Part shown: in pieces, positions 54,663 to 64,000 of the stretch | Numbering within the stretch: position 1 is the first letter of the stretch | How the letters are laid out: every line of letters begins with the position of its first letter | The notes under the pieces: generated by a model | The model's input: only the letters and a program-made list of their open reading frames with translations | What the model was told of the DNA's origin: nothing | The model's database searches: none | Origin: Pelobacter sp. UBA6812 | Lineage (GTDB): Bacteria; Desulfobacterota; Desulfuromonadia; Desulfuromonadales; Syntrophotaleaceae | Reading direction: 5' to 3' | DNA: 64,000 nt | Assembly: GCA_002452265.1 (NCBI GenBank) | Contig: DKEW01000086.1 | Coordinates: forward strand, 44,027-108,026 | Made by a program: the position numbers and the translations under genes

Positions 54663-56033
54663 TCAATAGGGATCTTCGCGACGCGCCTGATTTTCAAAAC
54701 GGGTAAATTGGCCAAGAAAGGTCAAATGCACCGTACCGATCGGCCCATTACGCTGCTTACCGATAATAATTTCGGCATCTTTATCATGGCCTTTTTCGCA
54801 AGTACGCTCTTTACTGCGACAGTCATCGCAATAAACGGACTCACGATAAATAAACATAATAACGTCGGCATCCTGTTCAATGGCACCGGATTCACGCAAG
54901 TCGGCCATAATGGGGCGTTTATCGGTACGATTCTCCAGAGATCGGTTCAACTGCGAAAGAGCCAGAACAGGAACATTAATCTCTTTGGCAAGCGCTTTTA
55001 ATGACCGGGAAATTTCGGAAATCTCCTGCTGCCTGCTTTCAGGATTATGCCCTTGCATCAACTGAAGGTAATCGACGACAACCATGCCCAGGTTATGTTC
55101 GGCCTTAAGACGTCGCGCCTTGGCTCGCAGTTCCATAACCGTGATAGCAGGCGTATCATCGATAAAGATCGGCGCTTCGGAAAGCTTACTGGCGCCCTCG
55201 ATAAGTTTGGGCCAGTCAGACTCTACCAGATTACCCGTTCTCAAGCGACCGGCGTCCACCCGCGCCAAAGAGCAAAGCAAACGCTGGACAAGCGACTCTT
55301 TACTCATCTCCAGAGAAAAAACAACCGTGGGAACGGGTTTGGCGGCTTGAACCGAGGCATTTTCAACAAGATTCAGTACAAAGGCCGTCTTACCCATTGA
55401 AGGACGCCCAGCTACGATAATCAGATCCGAAGGCTGCATCCCGGCGGTCATTTCGTCCAACACCTTGTAGCCGGTGGTGACACCCGTGACAAGCTCTTTG
55501 CGGTGGTATAAATCTTCAATGATTTGAATGGTATCCTTCATTATTTCTCGAGTTGAAAAATAGGAAGGTTTGTTTTTCATACCACTGATTTCAAATATGG
55601 ACTTTTCTGACCAGTCAAGAAGCGATTCAATATCCCCGCCTTCATAGCCCCTGGTGGCTATCTCGGTCGCGACAGAGATCAGGTGCCTGGCTAACGCCTT
55701 CTCCTTAACCATCCGGCAATAATAAACAATATTGGCGGCCGTAGGAACATAATCAACAAGGGTGGTCAGGTAACTGATGCCGCCTACGGCATCGAGTTCG
55801 CCCTTTTTTTGAAGTGCAGCTGTAAGCGTGACAAGATCGGCTGGTTCACCGATATCGGAGAGGTGCAGAAGCGCGGCAAAGATCTTTTTGTGACTGTCCC
55901 GATAAAAGTCGTCAGGACGCAGTATTCCCAATGCCTTATTGAGGGCTTCATTTTCAAGCAGAATGCCACCCAGTACGGACATTTCGCCTTCCAGGGACTG
56001 GGGGGGGAGTTTAGTCACCGGAATATTAGTCAT
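54663..56033 (-). CDS. dnaB: Replicative DNA helicase DnaB
   Basis: This 456-residue hexameric helicase unwinds DNA at the fork. The N-terminal DnaB domain (about 10-110, PPQSLEGEMSVLGGILL) is followed by the RecA-like C-terminal domain with Walker A IIVAGRPSMGKTAFVLN, VVFSLEMSKESLVQRL, VVVDYLQLM and LSQLNRSLENRTDKRP. No intein is present at the usual site. It ends the rpsF-rpsR-DUF2232-rplI-dnaB block, an order common in bacteria. Confidence 0.96.
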   Translation of the reverse strand: MTNIPVTKLPPQSLEGEMSVLGGILLENEALNKALGILRPDDFYRDSHKKIFAALLHLSDIGEPADLVTLTAALQKKGELDAVGGISYLTTLVDYVPTAANIVYYCRMVKEKALARHLISVATEIATRGYEGGDIESLLDWSEKSIFEISGMKNKPSYFSTREIMKDTIQIIEDLYHRKELVTGVTTGYKVLDEMTAGMQPSDLIIVAGRPSMGKTAFVLNLVENASVQAAKPVPTVVFSLEMSKESLVQRLLCSLARVDAGRLRTGNLVESDWPKLIEGASKLSEAPIFIDDTPAITVMELRAKARRLKAEHNLGMVVVDYLQLMQGHNPESRQQEISEISRSLKALAKEINVPVLALSQLNRSLENRTDKRPIMADLRESGAIEQDADVIMFIYRESVYCDDCRSKERTCEKGHDKDAEIIIGKQRNGPIGTVHLTFLGQFTRFENQARREDPY

Positions 56034-56058
56034 AGATACATCTGTAGGGCTGTAAAAC

Positions 56059-56092
56059 CGCCGACACCGGGTAATAACCCCCGGTGTCGGCG
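56059..56092 (-). terminator. Hairpin between rplI and dnaB
   Basis: CGCCGACACCGGG and CCCGGTGTCGGCG form a 13-bp GC stem just after the rplI stop. Read on the minus strand it is followed by GTTTTAC, a weak T-tract, so it may only partly stop transcription into dnaB. Confidence 0.65.
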
Positions 56093-56098
56093 TGTTGT

Positions 56099-56545
56099 TT
56101 AATCAAGAGCGGTTACCGAAACCTTCACGGTAGCAACAATGCCGGCAGGCAATTTGACCGCAATTTCGTACTCGCCCAGAGCTTTGATCGGCTCATCCAA
56201 CTGAATTTTCTTACGATCCATCTCGATTCCGGCTTCGGCCAGTTTCGATTGAATTTCCATGCTGGTTACAGAACCGAAAAGCTTACCGTCATCGCCTGCA
56301 CGCAGAGCAAAAGTACACGCAACCTTTTCAATCTGGTTTTTGAGAACTTCGGATGCCTGAAGCATCTTTTGAGCCTTACGCTCAAGTTGACGCTTTTGAT
56401 GCTCAAGTTCTTTCAGATTGCGGGTATTTGCTTCAACAGCAAATTTTTTGGGAATAAGAAAGTTACGTGCATAACCAGGCTTTACCTTGACCAACTCGCC
56501 AATCTGGCCCAAGCCATCCACGTTTTCCATCAAGATGATATCCAT
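56099..56545 (-). CDS. rplI: Ribosomal protein L9
   Basis: This 148-residue protein has the N-terminal rRNA-binding domain MDIILMENVDGLGQIGELV with KPGYARNFLIPKKFA, a long connecting helix and the C-terminal domain. Length is normal. ATG at 56545 follows GGAGG. Confidence 0.96.
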   Translation of the reverse strand: MDIILMENVDGLGQIGELVKVKPGYARNFLIPKKFAVEANTRNLKELEHQKRQLERKAQKMLQASEVLKNQIEKVACTFALRAGDDGKLFGSVTSMEIQSKLAEAGIEMDRKKIQLDEPIKALGEYEIAVKLPAGIVATVKVSVTALD

Positions 56546-56565
56546 TGAGTTCCTCCAAAAAGGAT

Positions 56566-57516
56566 CTAATCCTTGTGGTTTCTGGGTTTCCGAAAATCGA
56601 TCCACAGATCAAAAATTCCAACCCCGGTTGCAAGTATCCGCAAAGGAAAACTTACAACAACCAGAAAATAACCAAGTACCCTAAAAAACGGGGGCACCCC
56701 CTTCAAATTGAAAAAGTGGTTCAGTATTGCCAGACCTTGCAGAAAATAAATGGCAAGTATTATCACCAAAACGTTTAACGCAAGTCGATGCCATGCACCG
56801 TCGGCAAAAAGCACGGCCGCACCACTGACAATAAGAATCCAAACAAGATGTTCAGCCACCTTCCACGTATGAAAGAGACCTTGAGCAGGCAAAAAGTTTC
56901 CAGCCTTCCGACTGAGAAAGACCACCAGTACCAGTAACATAATGGCAATGGTCAAGATAGTCATGGCAGGATAAAGCTCGACAAGCTTGTTACCTAGATC
57001 CTGAACTATCTTTTCGGTTTGCTGTGCAACTTCAACCGGAAGTTTGGCATACTCAAGAGCTGAAAGAGCCTTGTCAACCTCGGTACGGGCCCAATTATCT
57101 GCAAAAGCAAGAGCTGATTGTCCCTGCTGCAAAGCATAAGCACTAAGAGCAATGATGCCGGCGCCCAGACTTAGCCCCGTACCTGACAAAATCGCAGCGT
57201 CCCATCTCCAGCCCCGCATGAGGAGGTAAGGAACCGCATACGATCCCAATCCAAATTGGACCAGATAGGCAACGGCAAGTGCAGGGCTAACGACTATGCC
57301 TAACACCAAACCGCTCGTCATCAAAGCAGAGAGAGCAAAACCTCCCCCTTGGCGAACAACCAAAAGTGCTAAAGGCCAAGGAACCAGGAATGCTAAACCA
57401 CTTCCGATAATAACAAGAGCGCTGCTTTGATCTTGCGAGACAAGGCTAAGTACCAACAACTGCAGCCCGATGGTCGCAATTACTGTACCAGCCACAGACA
57501 GAAGCTTTTGCGCCAT
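56566..57516 (-). CDS. DUF2232 (YybS-like) membrane protein
   Basis: This protein has about 316 residues with eight or so hydrophobic helices. The pattern QLVLSLVSQ... and the terminal NHFFNLKGVPPFFRVLGYF fit DUF2232, whose members are regularly placed between rpsR and rplI. Function is unknown. ATG at 57516; no strong SD is seen, so translation may depend on rpsR (gap 23 bases). Confidence 0.85.
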   Translation of the reverse strand: MAQKLLSVAGTVIATIGLQLLVLSLVSQDQSSALVIIGSGLAFLVPWPLALLVVRQGGGFALSALMTSGLVLGIVVSPALAVAYLVQFGLGSYAVPYLLMRGWRWDAAILSGTGLSLGAGIIALSAYALQQGQSALAFADNWARTEVDKALSALEYAKLPVEVAQQTEKIVQDLGNKLVELYPAMTILTIAIMLLVLVVFLSRKAGNFLPAQGLFHTWKVAEHLVWILIVSGAAVLFADGAWHRLALNVLVIILAIYFLQGLAILNHFFNLKGVPPFFRVLGYFLVVVSFPLRILATGVGIFDLWIDFRKPRNHKD

Positions 57517-57539
57517 ACTCAAAGTAAGGTTCCTTGGTT

Positions 57540-57818
57540 CTAGTCTACAGAATGCCCGGCCATAAAGGGCAGCAGAGCGATATTTCTGGCGCGCTTGATT
57601 GCTTCACAAACTTTACGTTGGTGTTCGGCGCAGTTACCGGAGATACGGCGGGGCACGATCTTGCCGCGCTCGGAAACAAAATAGCGCAGGTTCCGCAATT
57701 CTTTATAATCAATTTTCATGGTGCTGTCAGCACAGAAACGGCATCCCTTGCGCCGAGAAAAGCGACGACGAACAGAAGGACGTTTACCAGCAGCTCCGGC
57801 AGGTTTTTTATCATACAT
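57540..57818 (-). CDS. rpsR: Ribosomal protein S18
   Basis: This 92-residue 30S protein has the conserved core [20 protein letters not shown] and [19 protein letters not shown]. Cys residues CRFC and GNC are kept, so this is the zinc-binding (C+) form. ATG at 57818 follows GAGGAG. Confidence 0.95.
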   Translation of the reverse strand: MYDKKPAGAAGKRPSVRRRFSRRKGCRFCADSTMKIDYKELRNLRYFVSERGKIVPRRISGNCAEHQRKVCEAIKRARNIALLPFMAGHSVD

Positions 57819-57871
57819 GTTTATATTTCTCCTCATATGCGGTGCGATATTGTCATCGCAATGATCCGATT

Positions 57872-58225
57872 TTATTCTTCTTCGTCGAGATTCTCGTCGC
57901 TTTCTTCAATCGTCTTTGAAGAGGTATCTTCAACAAAGCCTTTTTCCAGAAATACGGTCTGGAATTTAATAACAGCTTCATCGAGACGCAGACGACGCTC
58001 AAATTCGTCGATGATGCTCGGATCGGCTTCAAATACGGTCAACACATAGCTTCCCCGGCCTTGTTTTTTGACCGGATAGGCAAGCTTGCGCACACCCCAT
58101 TCGTCAACCTTCAGGAGATTGGCATTGAGATCGGTAAGTACGCCCTTGAACTTTTCAACAATGGCATTGTACTCATCCCCGACCTTGTCCGGATGGACGA
58201 TCATGATGTTTTCGTAAGTACGCAT
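57872..58225 (-). CDS. rpsF: Ribosomal protein S6
   Basis: This 117-residue 30S protein has the start [33 protein letters not shown] and an acidic Glu-rich tail. S6 and S18 bind 16S rRNA as a pair, in keeping with their adjacent genes. ATG at 58225 follows GAGAGGAGAG. Confidence 0.95.
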   Translation of the reverse strand: MRTYENIMIVHPDKVGDEYNAIVEKFKGVLTDLNANLLKVDEWGVRKLAYPVKKQGRGSYVLTVFEADPSIIDEFERRLRLDEAVIKFQTVFLEKGFVEDTSSKTIEESDENLDEEE

Positions 58226-58387
58226 GTAACTCTCCTCTCGAGTGTTTAACCCCGGCACAGTCCGGAGCAAGGAGTAGACACCTTAGTGTCCGCCTAAAAA
58301 CAGAACTTAGTTTAATACCACATAGACCAATGCAATTCAACGCTTTTCGGGAAACGCCACCAGAAAAGTCTGATCGCAAAAATAATA

Positions 58388-59482
58388 TTAAACATTAAAC
58401 CTGAAATGCATGACATCACCATCCTGCACAACATATTCTTTACCCTCGAGCCTCAACAGCCCTTTTTCTTTGGCGCCGGCTTCACCGCGACAAGCAATGA
58501 AGTCGTTATAAGCAATGACCTCCGCGCGAATAAATCCTTTTTCAAAGTCGCTATGAATAACACCTGCTGCCTGAGGTGCTCGATCACCGCGGTGCACCGT
58601 CCAGGCACGCACCTCTTGAACTCCGGCAGTGAAGTAGGTAATCAAACCCAGAAGTTCATAACCAGCACGAATCATCTGATCAAGTCCGGAACTGTCCAGA
58701 CCGAGTTCGTCAAGAAACTCCTGTTTTTCATCACCATCAAGCTCGGCAATTTCCGCTTCAATTTTGCCACAGATAGCCACAGCCACAGCTCCCTCCTGCG
58801 CAGCAAACTCCTGCACACGAGCAACGTGTGGGTGCTCACCCCGAAGATCATCTTCGGCAACATTGGCAACATATAGAACCGGTTTCGCAGTAATCAGGTG
58901 CAAATCATGAATTAAGCGAAGTTCTTCATCGTTCAACCCTGCGGAACGGGCAGGCTTGCCTGCATCCAGGGTATCACGAACCCTAAGAAGTACTTCCTGC
59001 TGCGCCTTCGAGTCCTTGTCTCCGCTCTTGGCCTGCTTCTGCAGACGCACCAAACGCTTTTCAACGGTATCGAGATCGGCAAGATTCAGTTCTGTCTGAA
59101 TAATCTCAATATCCCGTAAAGGGTCAACAGATCCGTCTACATGGACAACATTGTCATCATCAAAACAACGAACAATATTAGCGATGGCATCAACCTGGCG
59201 AATATGACCGAGAAACTGATTGCCAAGACCCTCTCCACGACTGGCCCCACGCACCAACCCGGCAATATCGACAAACTCGATAGTCGTCGGAAGAACCCGC
59301 TTTGGCTGTACGATTTCAGCCAAAGCATCAAGACGCGAATCCGGCACCGTAACCACGCCGACATTTGGTTCAATGGTACAAAAGGGATAATTTGCCGACT
59401 CGGCACCAGCCGAGGTAATGGCGTTAAAAATGGTCGATTTCCCAACGTTGGGCAACCCAACAATGCCGCACTTAAATCCCAT
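58388..59482 (-). CDS. ychF: Obg-like ATPase YchF/OLA1
   Basis: This 364-residue P-loop protein has G1 [19 protein letters not shown]3 [20 protein letters not shown] and a C-terminal TGS domain ([11 protein letters not shown]). The NxxE in place of NKxD is expected for ATP preference (reads VANVAEDD). It binds the ribosome and affects redox stress and translation. It lies between hppA and rpsF on the same strand. Confidence 0.95.
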   Translation of the reverse strand: MGFKCGIVGLPNVGKSTIFNAITSAGAESANYPFCTIEPNVGVVTVPDSRLDALAEIVQPKRVLPTTIEFVDIAGLVRGASRGEGLGNQFLGHIRQVDAIANIVRCFDDDNVVHVDGSVDPLRDIEIIQTELNLADLDTVEKRLVRLQKQAKSGDKDSKAQQEVLLRVRDTLDAGKPARSAGLNDEELRLIHDLHLITAKPVLYVANVAEDDLRGEHPHVARVQEFAAQEGAVAVAICGKIEAEIAELDGDEKQEFLDELGLDSSGLDQMIRAGYELLGLITYFTAGVQEVRAWTVHRGDRAPQAAGVIHSDFEKGFIRAEVIAYNDFIACRGEAGAKEKGLLRLEGKEYVVQDGDVMHFRFNV

Positions 59483-59504
59483 GTAGATATCCTGCTTAAA
59501 TAGC

Positions 59505-59531
59505 GATAGCCGGGATCAACTCCCGGCTATC
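59505..59531 (-). terminator. Terminator candidate after hppA
   Basis: GATAGCCGGG and CCCGGCTATC form a 10-bp perfect stem with a 7-base loop about 33 bases past the hppA stop. The T-tract after it on the minus strand is weak (GCTATTTAAG). Confidence 0.6.
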
Positions 59532-59563
59532 AGATTTAACGATATAAAACTTCCAGTGTCAGA

Positions 59564-61597
59564 TTAAGACCAGAAACGAACCAGCACCGGAGCAATAACC
59601 AGAGAAACGACGCTCATCAGCTTGATGAGAATATTCATGGCCGGACCCGAAGTATCCTTGAACGGGTCGCCAACAGTATCGCCAACAACGGCTGCTTTAT
59701 GGGCATCACCGCCCTTCACCTCACCGTCAAGTTCGCCCTTCTCGATAAGCTTTTTGGCATTATCCCAGGCACCACCGCCATTAGACATCATCAAAGCCAG
59801 CAGTACACCGGCCAGAGTAGAACCGGCGAGCATCCCGCCAAGAGCTTCAATACCGATAACGAAACCAACCAGAACAGGTGCAATAACAGCCACCATGCCG
59901 GGCAGCACCATTTCGCGCAGTGCGGCACGAGCAGAGATATCTACGCATTTTTCAGGTTCAGGCTTGACACCGGGTTTGCCTTCGAGCAGACCGGGAATTT
60001 CACGGAACTGACGACGGATTTCATCCACCATCTTACCAGCAGCACGGCCAACGCTGGTCATGGTCAAAGCGCCGATGAAGAACGGCAACATGCCACCAAT
60101 GAGCAGACCGATAACTGTGGCAGGGTTGATAAGATTGATGCTTTCGAGACCTACAGTCGTGGCATAAGCGGAGAAAAGGGCCAAAGCGGTCAGGGCTGCG
60201 GAGCCGATGGCAAAACCCTTGCCGATGGCAGCAGTGGTGTTACCGATAGAGTCCAGTCCGTCGGTGATTTTACGAACATCAGGACCGAGTCCGCACATTT
60301 CCGAAATACCACCGGCATTATCTGCAATGGGACCGTAAGCATCAACGGTCATAGTAACGCCAACAGTGGCAAGCATGCCAACAGCCGCGATACCGATACC
60401 GTACAGGCCAGCATAGTAGTTGGCCACAAAGATCGATACGCAGATGATCAGAACAGGCAGTGCACAACTTTCAAGACCGACGGCAAGCCCGTGGATGATA
60501 TTGGTGGCAGGACCGGTTTTGCTGGCCTCGGCGATACGCATAACCGGAGTAGATGCAGTGTAATACTCAGTAACCTGACCGATAGCAATACCAGCCAGGG
60601 TACCGGCAAGAATCGCCCAGAAAACACCGACAGTAAGACCGAAGGCCTGAATCAGGAAGAAAGCAGCAACCAGGAACCCACCGGCAGCGACAAATGTTGT
60701 ATAGTGCAGCGCCTTGGCAGGATCAATGTTCTTGAGGAACTTCATGGAGCCGATGCCGATCAAGGAGAAGATCAGACCGATAGCGGCCATGGCCAGAGGC
60801 AACAGCATAGCATTGGCCTGAACAGCAACACCACCACCGAGTTTTTCCAGCAATACGGGGCTGGCAGCAGCGGCGATAGCGATGGTAGCAATAATGGAAC
60901 CGACATACGATTCGAAGATGTCGGCACCCATACCTGCAGTATCACCAACGCAGTCACCTACGTTATCGGCAATAACACCGGGATTGCGGGGATCGTCTTC
61001 GGGAATACCAGCTTCGACTTTACCGACCAAGTCAGCACCAACGTCAGCAGCTTTGGTGTAGATCCCGCCACCAACACGTGCAAACAGTGCGATGGAGGAA
61101 GCACCCATGGCGAAACCGGTCATGTATTGTGCAGATTCAGGGTTGCCGAAAAGAAGATAAGCAACACCAACCCCTACCAGGCCGAGAGAGGCAACGGCAA
61201 GACCCATAACAGCGCCGCCATTAAAGGAGACTACCAGGGCCTTGGCCTGCCCGGACTGGCGAGCCGCCTCAGTAGTACGCACATTGGCACGGGTAGCGGC
61301 TTTCATGCCTATGAAACCGCAAATCATGGAACAAAGGGCACCGCCGACAAAGGCCAGAGCGGTTTGCATATTCATTCCCATGAAAATCAGAAAGAACACC
61401 AGCACGATAAAGACGGACAGCACGCGGTATTCACGACCAAGAAAAGCCATGGCGCCGGAATGAATGGCGTCGGAAATCTCTTTCATACGCTCGTTGCCAA
61501 CAGGCTGTACCTTAATCATACGGTAGATCACAATGGCGATCACAAACCCAACCGCACCAAGGATCGGTGCAAGTTTAGCAATCATTTGCAGTTCCAT
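59564..61597 (-). CDS. hppA: Membrane-bound cation-translocating pyrophosphatase
   Basis: This protein has 677 residues and about 15 membrane helices. It uses pyrophosphate hydrolysis to pump cations. Motifs are [40 protein letters not shown] and [17 protein letters not shown]. The segment [18 protein letters not shown] has the Ala/Gly pair of the K+-dependent class rather than Lys/Thr; whether H+ or Na+ is pumped cannot be told from this. SD GGGAAGGG. It is 20 bases after pth in the prs-rplY-pth-hppA set, which recovers energy from pyrophosphate made by prs-dependent reactions and tRNA charging. Confidence 0.95.
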   Translation of the reverse strand: MELQMIAKLAPILGAVGFVIAIVIYRMIKVQPVGNERMKEISDAIHSGAMAFLGREYRVLSVFIVLVFFLIFMGMNMQTALAFVGGALCSMICGFIGMKAATRANVRTTEAARQSGQAKALVVSFNGGAVMGLAVASLGLVGVGVAYLLFGNPESAQYMTGFAMGASSIALFARVGGGIYTKAADVGADLVGKVEAGIPEDDPRNPGVIADNVGDCVGDTAGMGADIFESYVGSIIATIAIAAAASPVLLEKLGGGVAVQANAMLLPLAMAAIGLIFSLIGIGSMKFLKNIDPAKALHYTTFVAAGGFLVAAFFLIQAFGLTVGVFWAILAGTLAGIAIGQVTEYYTASTPVMRIAEASKTGPATNIIHGLAVGLESCALPVLIICVSIFVANYYAGLYGIGIAAVGMLATVGVTMTVDAYGPIADNAGGISEMCGLGPDVRKITDGLDSIGNTTAAIGKGFAIGSAALTALALFSAYATTVGLESINLINPATVIGLLIGGMLPFFIGALTMTSVGRAAGKMVDEIRRQFREIPGLLEGKPGVKPEPEKCVDISARAALREMVLPGMVAVIAPVLVGFVIGIEALGGMLAGSTLAGVLLALMMSNGGGAWDNAKKLIEKGELDGEVKGGDAHKAAVVGDTVGDPFKDTSGPAMNILIKLMSVVSLVIAPVLVRFWS

Positions 61598-61617
61598 TTT
61601 AAACCCTTCCCTCTCTG

Positions 61618-62193
61618 TTAAATTAAAAATACCCGGTTATTGAATTCATTCATGGCTTGCTGCGCACCTTTTTGCAACAACACCTCCAAGGCCATGACCG
61701 AATTTTCAAGCACGCTGTCGAGTTGAGATTTTTCCATGGACGAAAAGGGCCCCAAGACATATTTGGCTACATCCACCTGACCAACTGGCCGTCCAACACC
61801 AACTCTCAACCTTGTAAAGTCGCGAGACCCGAGCAGATCCGCAATACTTCGCAATCCGTTATGACCACCGTGGCCGCCACCCACTTTTATGCGCACGGAA
61901 CCAAACGGCAAATCGATCTCATCATGGATAACAACCAGATCCTCAACAGCGATATTCTTTGCCTTGCAGGCAGAAACTACCGAAATACCACTGCGGTTCA
62001 TGTAAGTCTGGGGCAGAAGCACCATAACCTCCTGCCCACCAGCTCGACCCGTACCCAATATAGCCTGATGGGCCTGCCGCTTTAACGACAAACCCATGTT
62101 TTCAGCAAATTTCTGGGCAACCAGGAAACCTATATTATGCCTTGTTGAGGCATATTCCGGTCCCGGGTTGCCCAAGCCGACAAGCAACTTCAA
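61618..62193 (-). CDS. pth: Peptidyl-tRNA hydrolase
   Basis: This 191-residue enzyme frees tRNA from drop-off peptidyl-tRNA. Motifs are [19 protein letters not shown] (catalytic His20 in TRHN), [17 protein letters not shown] and [13 protein letters not shown]. Length is normal. It lies 18 bases after rplY. Confidence 0.96.
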   Translation of the reverse strand: MKLLVGLGNPGPEYASTRHNIGFLVAQKFAENMGLSLKRQAHQAILGTGRAGGQEVMVLLPQTYMNRSGISVVSACKAKNIAVEDLVVIHDEIDLPFGSVRIKVGGGHGGHNGLRSIADLLGSRDFTRLRVGVGRPVGQVDVAKYVLGPFSSMEKSQLDSVLENSVMALEVLLQKGAQQAMNEFNNRVFLI

Positions 62194-62211
62194 AATGTTT
62201 CCTCGTCTGCC

Positions 62212-62829
62212 TTATTCGCCGGCTTCGATCTCAGCAACTTCTTCGACAGCTTCTTCACCTTCAGTTTCAGCTGAGCGACCGCCGACGGTAAAAACTGTGT
62301 AATTTACATCAGCAGGCAATTCAACCCCTGCGGGAAGCGCAATATCTTGTACATGCAGTACATCACCGATAGCTAATGCCGTAACATCGACTTCGAGAAC
62401 AGCCGGGATATTGGTCGGGAGACATACGAGTTCTATTTCATGACGAATAACCTGAAGATTACCACCTTCTTTTTCGCCTACAGATTTGCCGACCGCAACG
62501 ACAGGAACCATTACATGAGCTTTTTGCTTCAGGTCAATGGCCTGAAAATCAACATGCAGTACCGTCTGACGAATAGGATCCAACTGCATATCCTTAAGGA
62601 TAACTACTTTACCGTCAAACGGACCTTCTCCCTTAAGAGTGATCAGGGTATTCCAACCTGCTTCGCTACCAATAATGGCAGAAAGCTTTTTAGGTTCAAC
62701 AGTCAAAGAGCAACTCTCTACACCTTTGCCGTACATGACGGCGGGAATCAGCCCCTCGCGACGCAGTGTGCGAGCAGTCCCTTTTCCAAGCCCTTCACGC
62801 TGGCTGACATTCAATTCCGTCTGTGCCAT
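62212..62829 (-). CDS. rplY: Ribosomal protein L25/Ctc
   Basis: This 205-residue long-form (CTC) protein binds 5S rRNA. The L25 domain is about 5-95 (REGLGKGTARTLRREGLIPAVMYG shown here as GLGKGTARTLRREG, and QLDPIRQTVLHVDFQAI). The C-terminal beta domain (about 100-185) is followed by an acidic tail. It lies between prs and pth, an order seen widely. Confidence 0.95.
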   Translation of the reverse strand: MAQTELNVSQREGLGKGTARTLRREGLIPAVMYGKGVESCSLTVEPKKLSAIIGSEAGWNTLITLKGEGPFDGKVVILKDMQLDPIRQTVLHVDFQAIDLKQKAHVMVPVVAVGKSVGEKEGGNLQVIRHEIELVCLPTNIPAVLEVDVTALAIGDVLHVQDIALPAGVELPADVNYTVFTVGGRSAETEGEEAVEEVAEIEAGE

Positions 62830-62883
62830 GTATCCGTTCCTCCAATCCTCACGTTATTTCGGTTCGTGTTGAACCCTGTCTAT

Positions 62884-63822
62884 TTATACAAAAAGAGAAC
62901 TAACTGATTCACTACCATTGATACGTCGAATAGCTTCAGCCAAAAGTTCCGCAACGGACAACTGCCGCAATCGGCTGCAGGCCTTGACTTTCTCCATCAC
63001 TGGAATGGTGTTAGTAACAACGACTTCTTTCAGACAACTATTGTCAATCCGCTCCAATGCAGGCCCGGAAAGAACCGCATGGGTAGCAAATGCATAAATA
63101 TCCCCTGCCCCTTTATCTTTAAGAGCTTGTGCTGCCTGACAGAGGGTACCGGCTGTATCGATCATATCATCAACGATAATGCAATTTTTACCTTCTACAT
63201 CACCGATAATATTCATGACCTGTGAAACATTAGGCCCGCTGCGTCGCTTATCAATGATAGCGAGACTGGCATCCAGGCGCTTGGCAAAGGCCCTGGCCCG
63301 TTCAGTACCCCCTGCATCAGGAGAAACAACAACCGGCGAATCTTCAAAGCGATCAGCTATATCCCTGAGGATTACCGGTGCGGCGTACAGGTGATCCACC
63401 GGAATATTAAAAAAACCCTGAATCTGTCCAGCATGCAGATCCATAGTCAAGACCCGATCAAAACCGGACGTTGAGATGAGGTCTGCAACCAACTTGCTGG
63501 TAATCGGGGTGCGGGGCGCGACTTTTCGATCCTGCCTGGCATAACCGAAATACGGAATAACCGCAGTTATCCTCGCTGCAGATGCCCGTTTAAGTGCATC
63601 CGCCATAATCAACAATTCCATGAGATTGTCGTTAGCCGGCGCACAGGTGGACTGGATGACATAGACGTCACGTCCACGTACGTTCTCCCCGATTTCCACC
63701 ATGATTTCGCCGTCGGAAAAGGCACGAACCTTTGCAGCTCCAAGAGGAACGGCAAGATGTCCGCAGATCTCCCGCGCAAGAGGCGTATTCGAATTACCGG
63801 AAAAAAGCTTCAGGTTGTTCAC
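62884..63822 (-). CDS. prs: Ribose-phosphate pyrophosphokinase
   Basis: This 312-residue enzyme makes PRPP for nucleotides, NAD (used by nadC at 21543), His and Trp. Motifs are [38 protein letters not shown], the Mg site [11 protein letters not shown] and the PRPP loop [12 protein letters not shown]. No frameshift is visible. Upstream lies the tRNA at the window end, 145 bases away. Confidence 0.96.
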   Translation of the reverse strand: MNNLKLFSGNSNTPLAREICGHLAVPLGAAKVRAFSDGEIMVEIGENVRGRDVYVIQSTCAPANDNLMELLIMADALKRASAARITAVIPYFGYARQDRKVAPRTPITSKLVADLISTSGFDRVLTMDLHAGQIQGFFNIPVDHLYAAPVILRDIADRFEDSPVVVSPDAGGTERARAFAKRLDASLAIIDKRRSGPNVSQVMNIIGDVEGKNCIIVDDMIDTAGTLCQAAQALKDKGAGDIYAFATHAVLSGPALERIDNSCLKEVVVTNTIPVMEKVKACSRLRQLSVAELLAEAIRRINGSESVSSLFV

Positions 63823-63967
63823 GACAAATCCTCAGTTGGTAAGTAAGAAAAAACTGCAGGCCATGGAGACCATGACCTGTTATGCGACCGAGACCAACGG
63901 GTGTCCGGTTGCCGATTCGCGTCTCCGGCCAAAAAGCCTCAAAATGCATAACGCGACTATTTAAATG

Positions 63968-64000
63968 TGGCTGGGGCGCCAGGATTCGAACCTGGGAATG
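63968..64000 (-). tRNA. 3' part of a tRNA, probably tRNA-Gln (cut by the window edge)
   Basis: Read on the minus strand: T-arm CCAGG-TTCGAAT-CCTGG, acceptor strand CGCCCCA, discriminator G and encoded CCA. The G discriminator and UGGGGCG acceptor suit Gln, and a tRNA-Gln ahead of prs is common. The anticodon lies outside the window, so Asp or Asn are not excluded. Confidence 0.8.

Noticed and set aside
59699..61621. 640-codon plus-strand reading frame opposite hppA
   Set aside because: It is the antisense shadow of a strongly conserved membrane pyrophosphatase, has no SD and its protein is low-complexity Gly/Asn/His-rich.
1..64000. Prophage, insertion sequence or defence island
   Set aside because: No integrase, transposase, phage structural, restriction or toxin-antitoxin genes were recognised anywhere.

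Overview
The window looks like a chromosomal segment of an anaerobic deltaproteobacterium of the Desulfuromonadales (Geobacter/Pelobacter-Syntrophotalea type). The clues are a eukaryote-type citrate synthase, several sigma-54 activators, a membrane-bound diheme/b-type cytochrome, an EF-G2-like GTPase, HD-GYP and PilZ proteins, a K+-dependent-type membrane pyrophosphatase and a Gram-negative envelope gene set (LpxH-like hydrolase, lipoproteins, an outer-membrane barrel). Most genes have mid-range GC. The species is inferred from gene content and recall, not from a database search. No prophage, insertion sequence or CRISPR array is visible. Layout: 1-4652 (- strand) holds the 5' part of pyruvate carboxylase and an NfeD protease/slipin pair. 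4709-9596 (+) is a signalling unit: an NtrC-type regulator, a HEAT-repeat protein and an HD-GYP protein, the last two sharing an N-terminal domain. 9661-13523 (-) is an overlapping acyl-CoA ligase, M24 peptidase and diheme-cytochrome b set. 13703-16223 (-) carries a degenerate-receiver PilZ protein and a MOSC-mog-mgtC unit tied to molybdopterin chemistry. 16422-22367 (-) carries a conserved unknown gene, an EF-G2-like GTPase and a cofactor cluster (nadC, birA, coaX). 22575-31777 mixes envelope and transport genes: an OmpA-type lipoprotein, a PhoU-like protein, a DUF364 protein beside a long palindromic element, an outer-membrane barrel, a ZIP transporter, an LpxH-like hydrolase, a YihY protein, a YkgJ-type protein beside a heptamer tandem repeat, and MarC. 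31897-39643 (-) holds a complementary M16 peptidase pair, Lon, a polyprenyl synthase and a J-domain protein. 39644-40630 is a long AT-rich non-coding stretch leading into a chemoreceptor with an extra C-terminal domain (40631-42778). 42842-47192 has a metallo-beta-lactamase-fold protein, a second YkgJ-type protein with a carbonic anhydrase, and a NodI/NodJ-type ABC exporter. 47238-49211 is an AT-rich acetyltransferase-histidine kinase fusion downstream of citrate synthase. 50985-54579 (+) is dus-ntrB-ntrC. 54663-64000 (-) is the conserved translation/replication block: tRNA (probably Gln), prs, rplY, pth, hppA, ychF, rpsF, rpsR, a DUF2232 protein, rplI and dnaB. The parts most worth a second look are the acetyltransferase-kinase fusion, the shared N-terminal domain of the HEAT and HD-GYP proteins, the complementary M16 pair, the PilZ protein whose receiver lacks its phosphoacceptor aspartate, and the palindromic element at 24392-24564. 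None is a proven new system.
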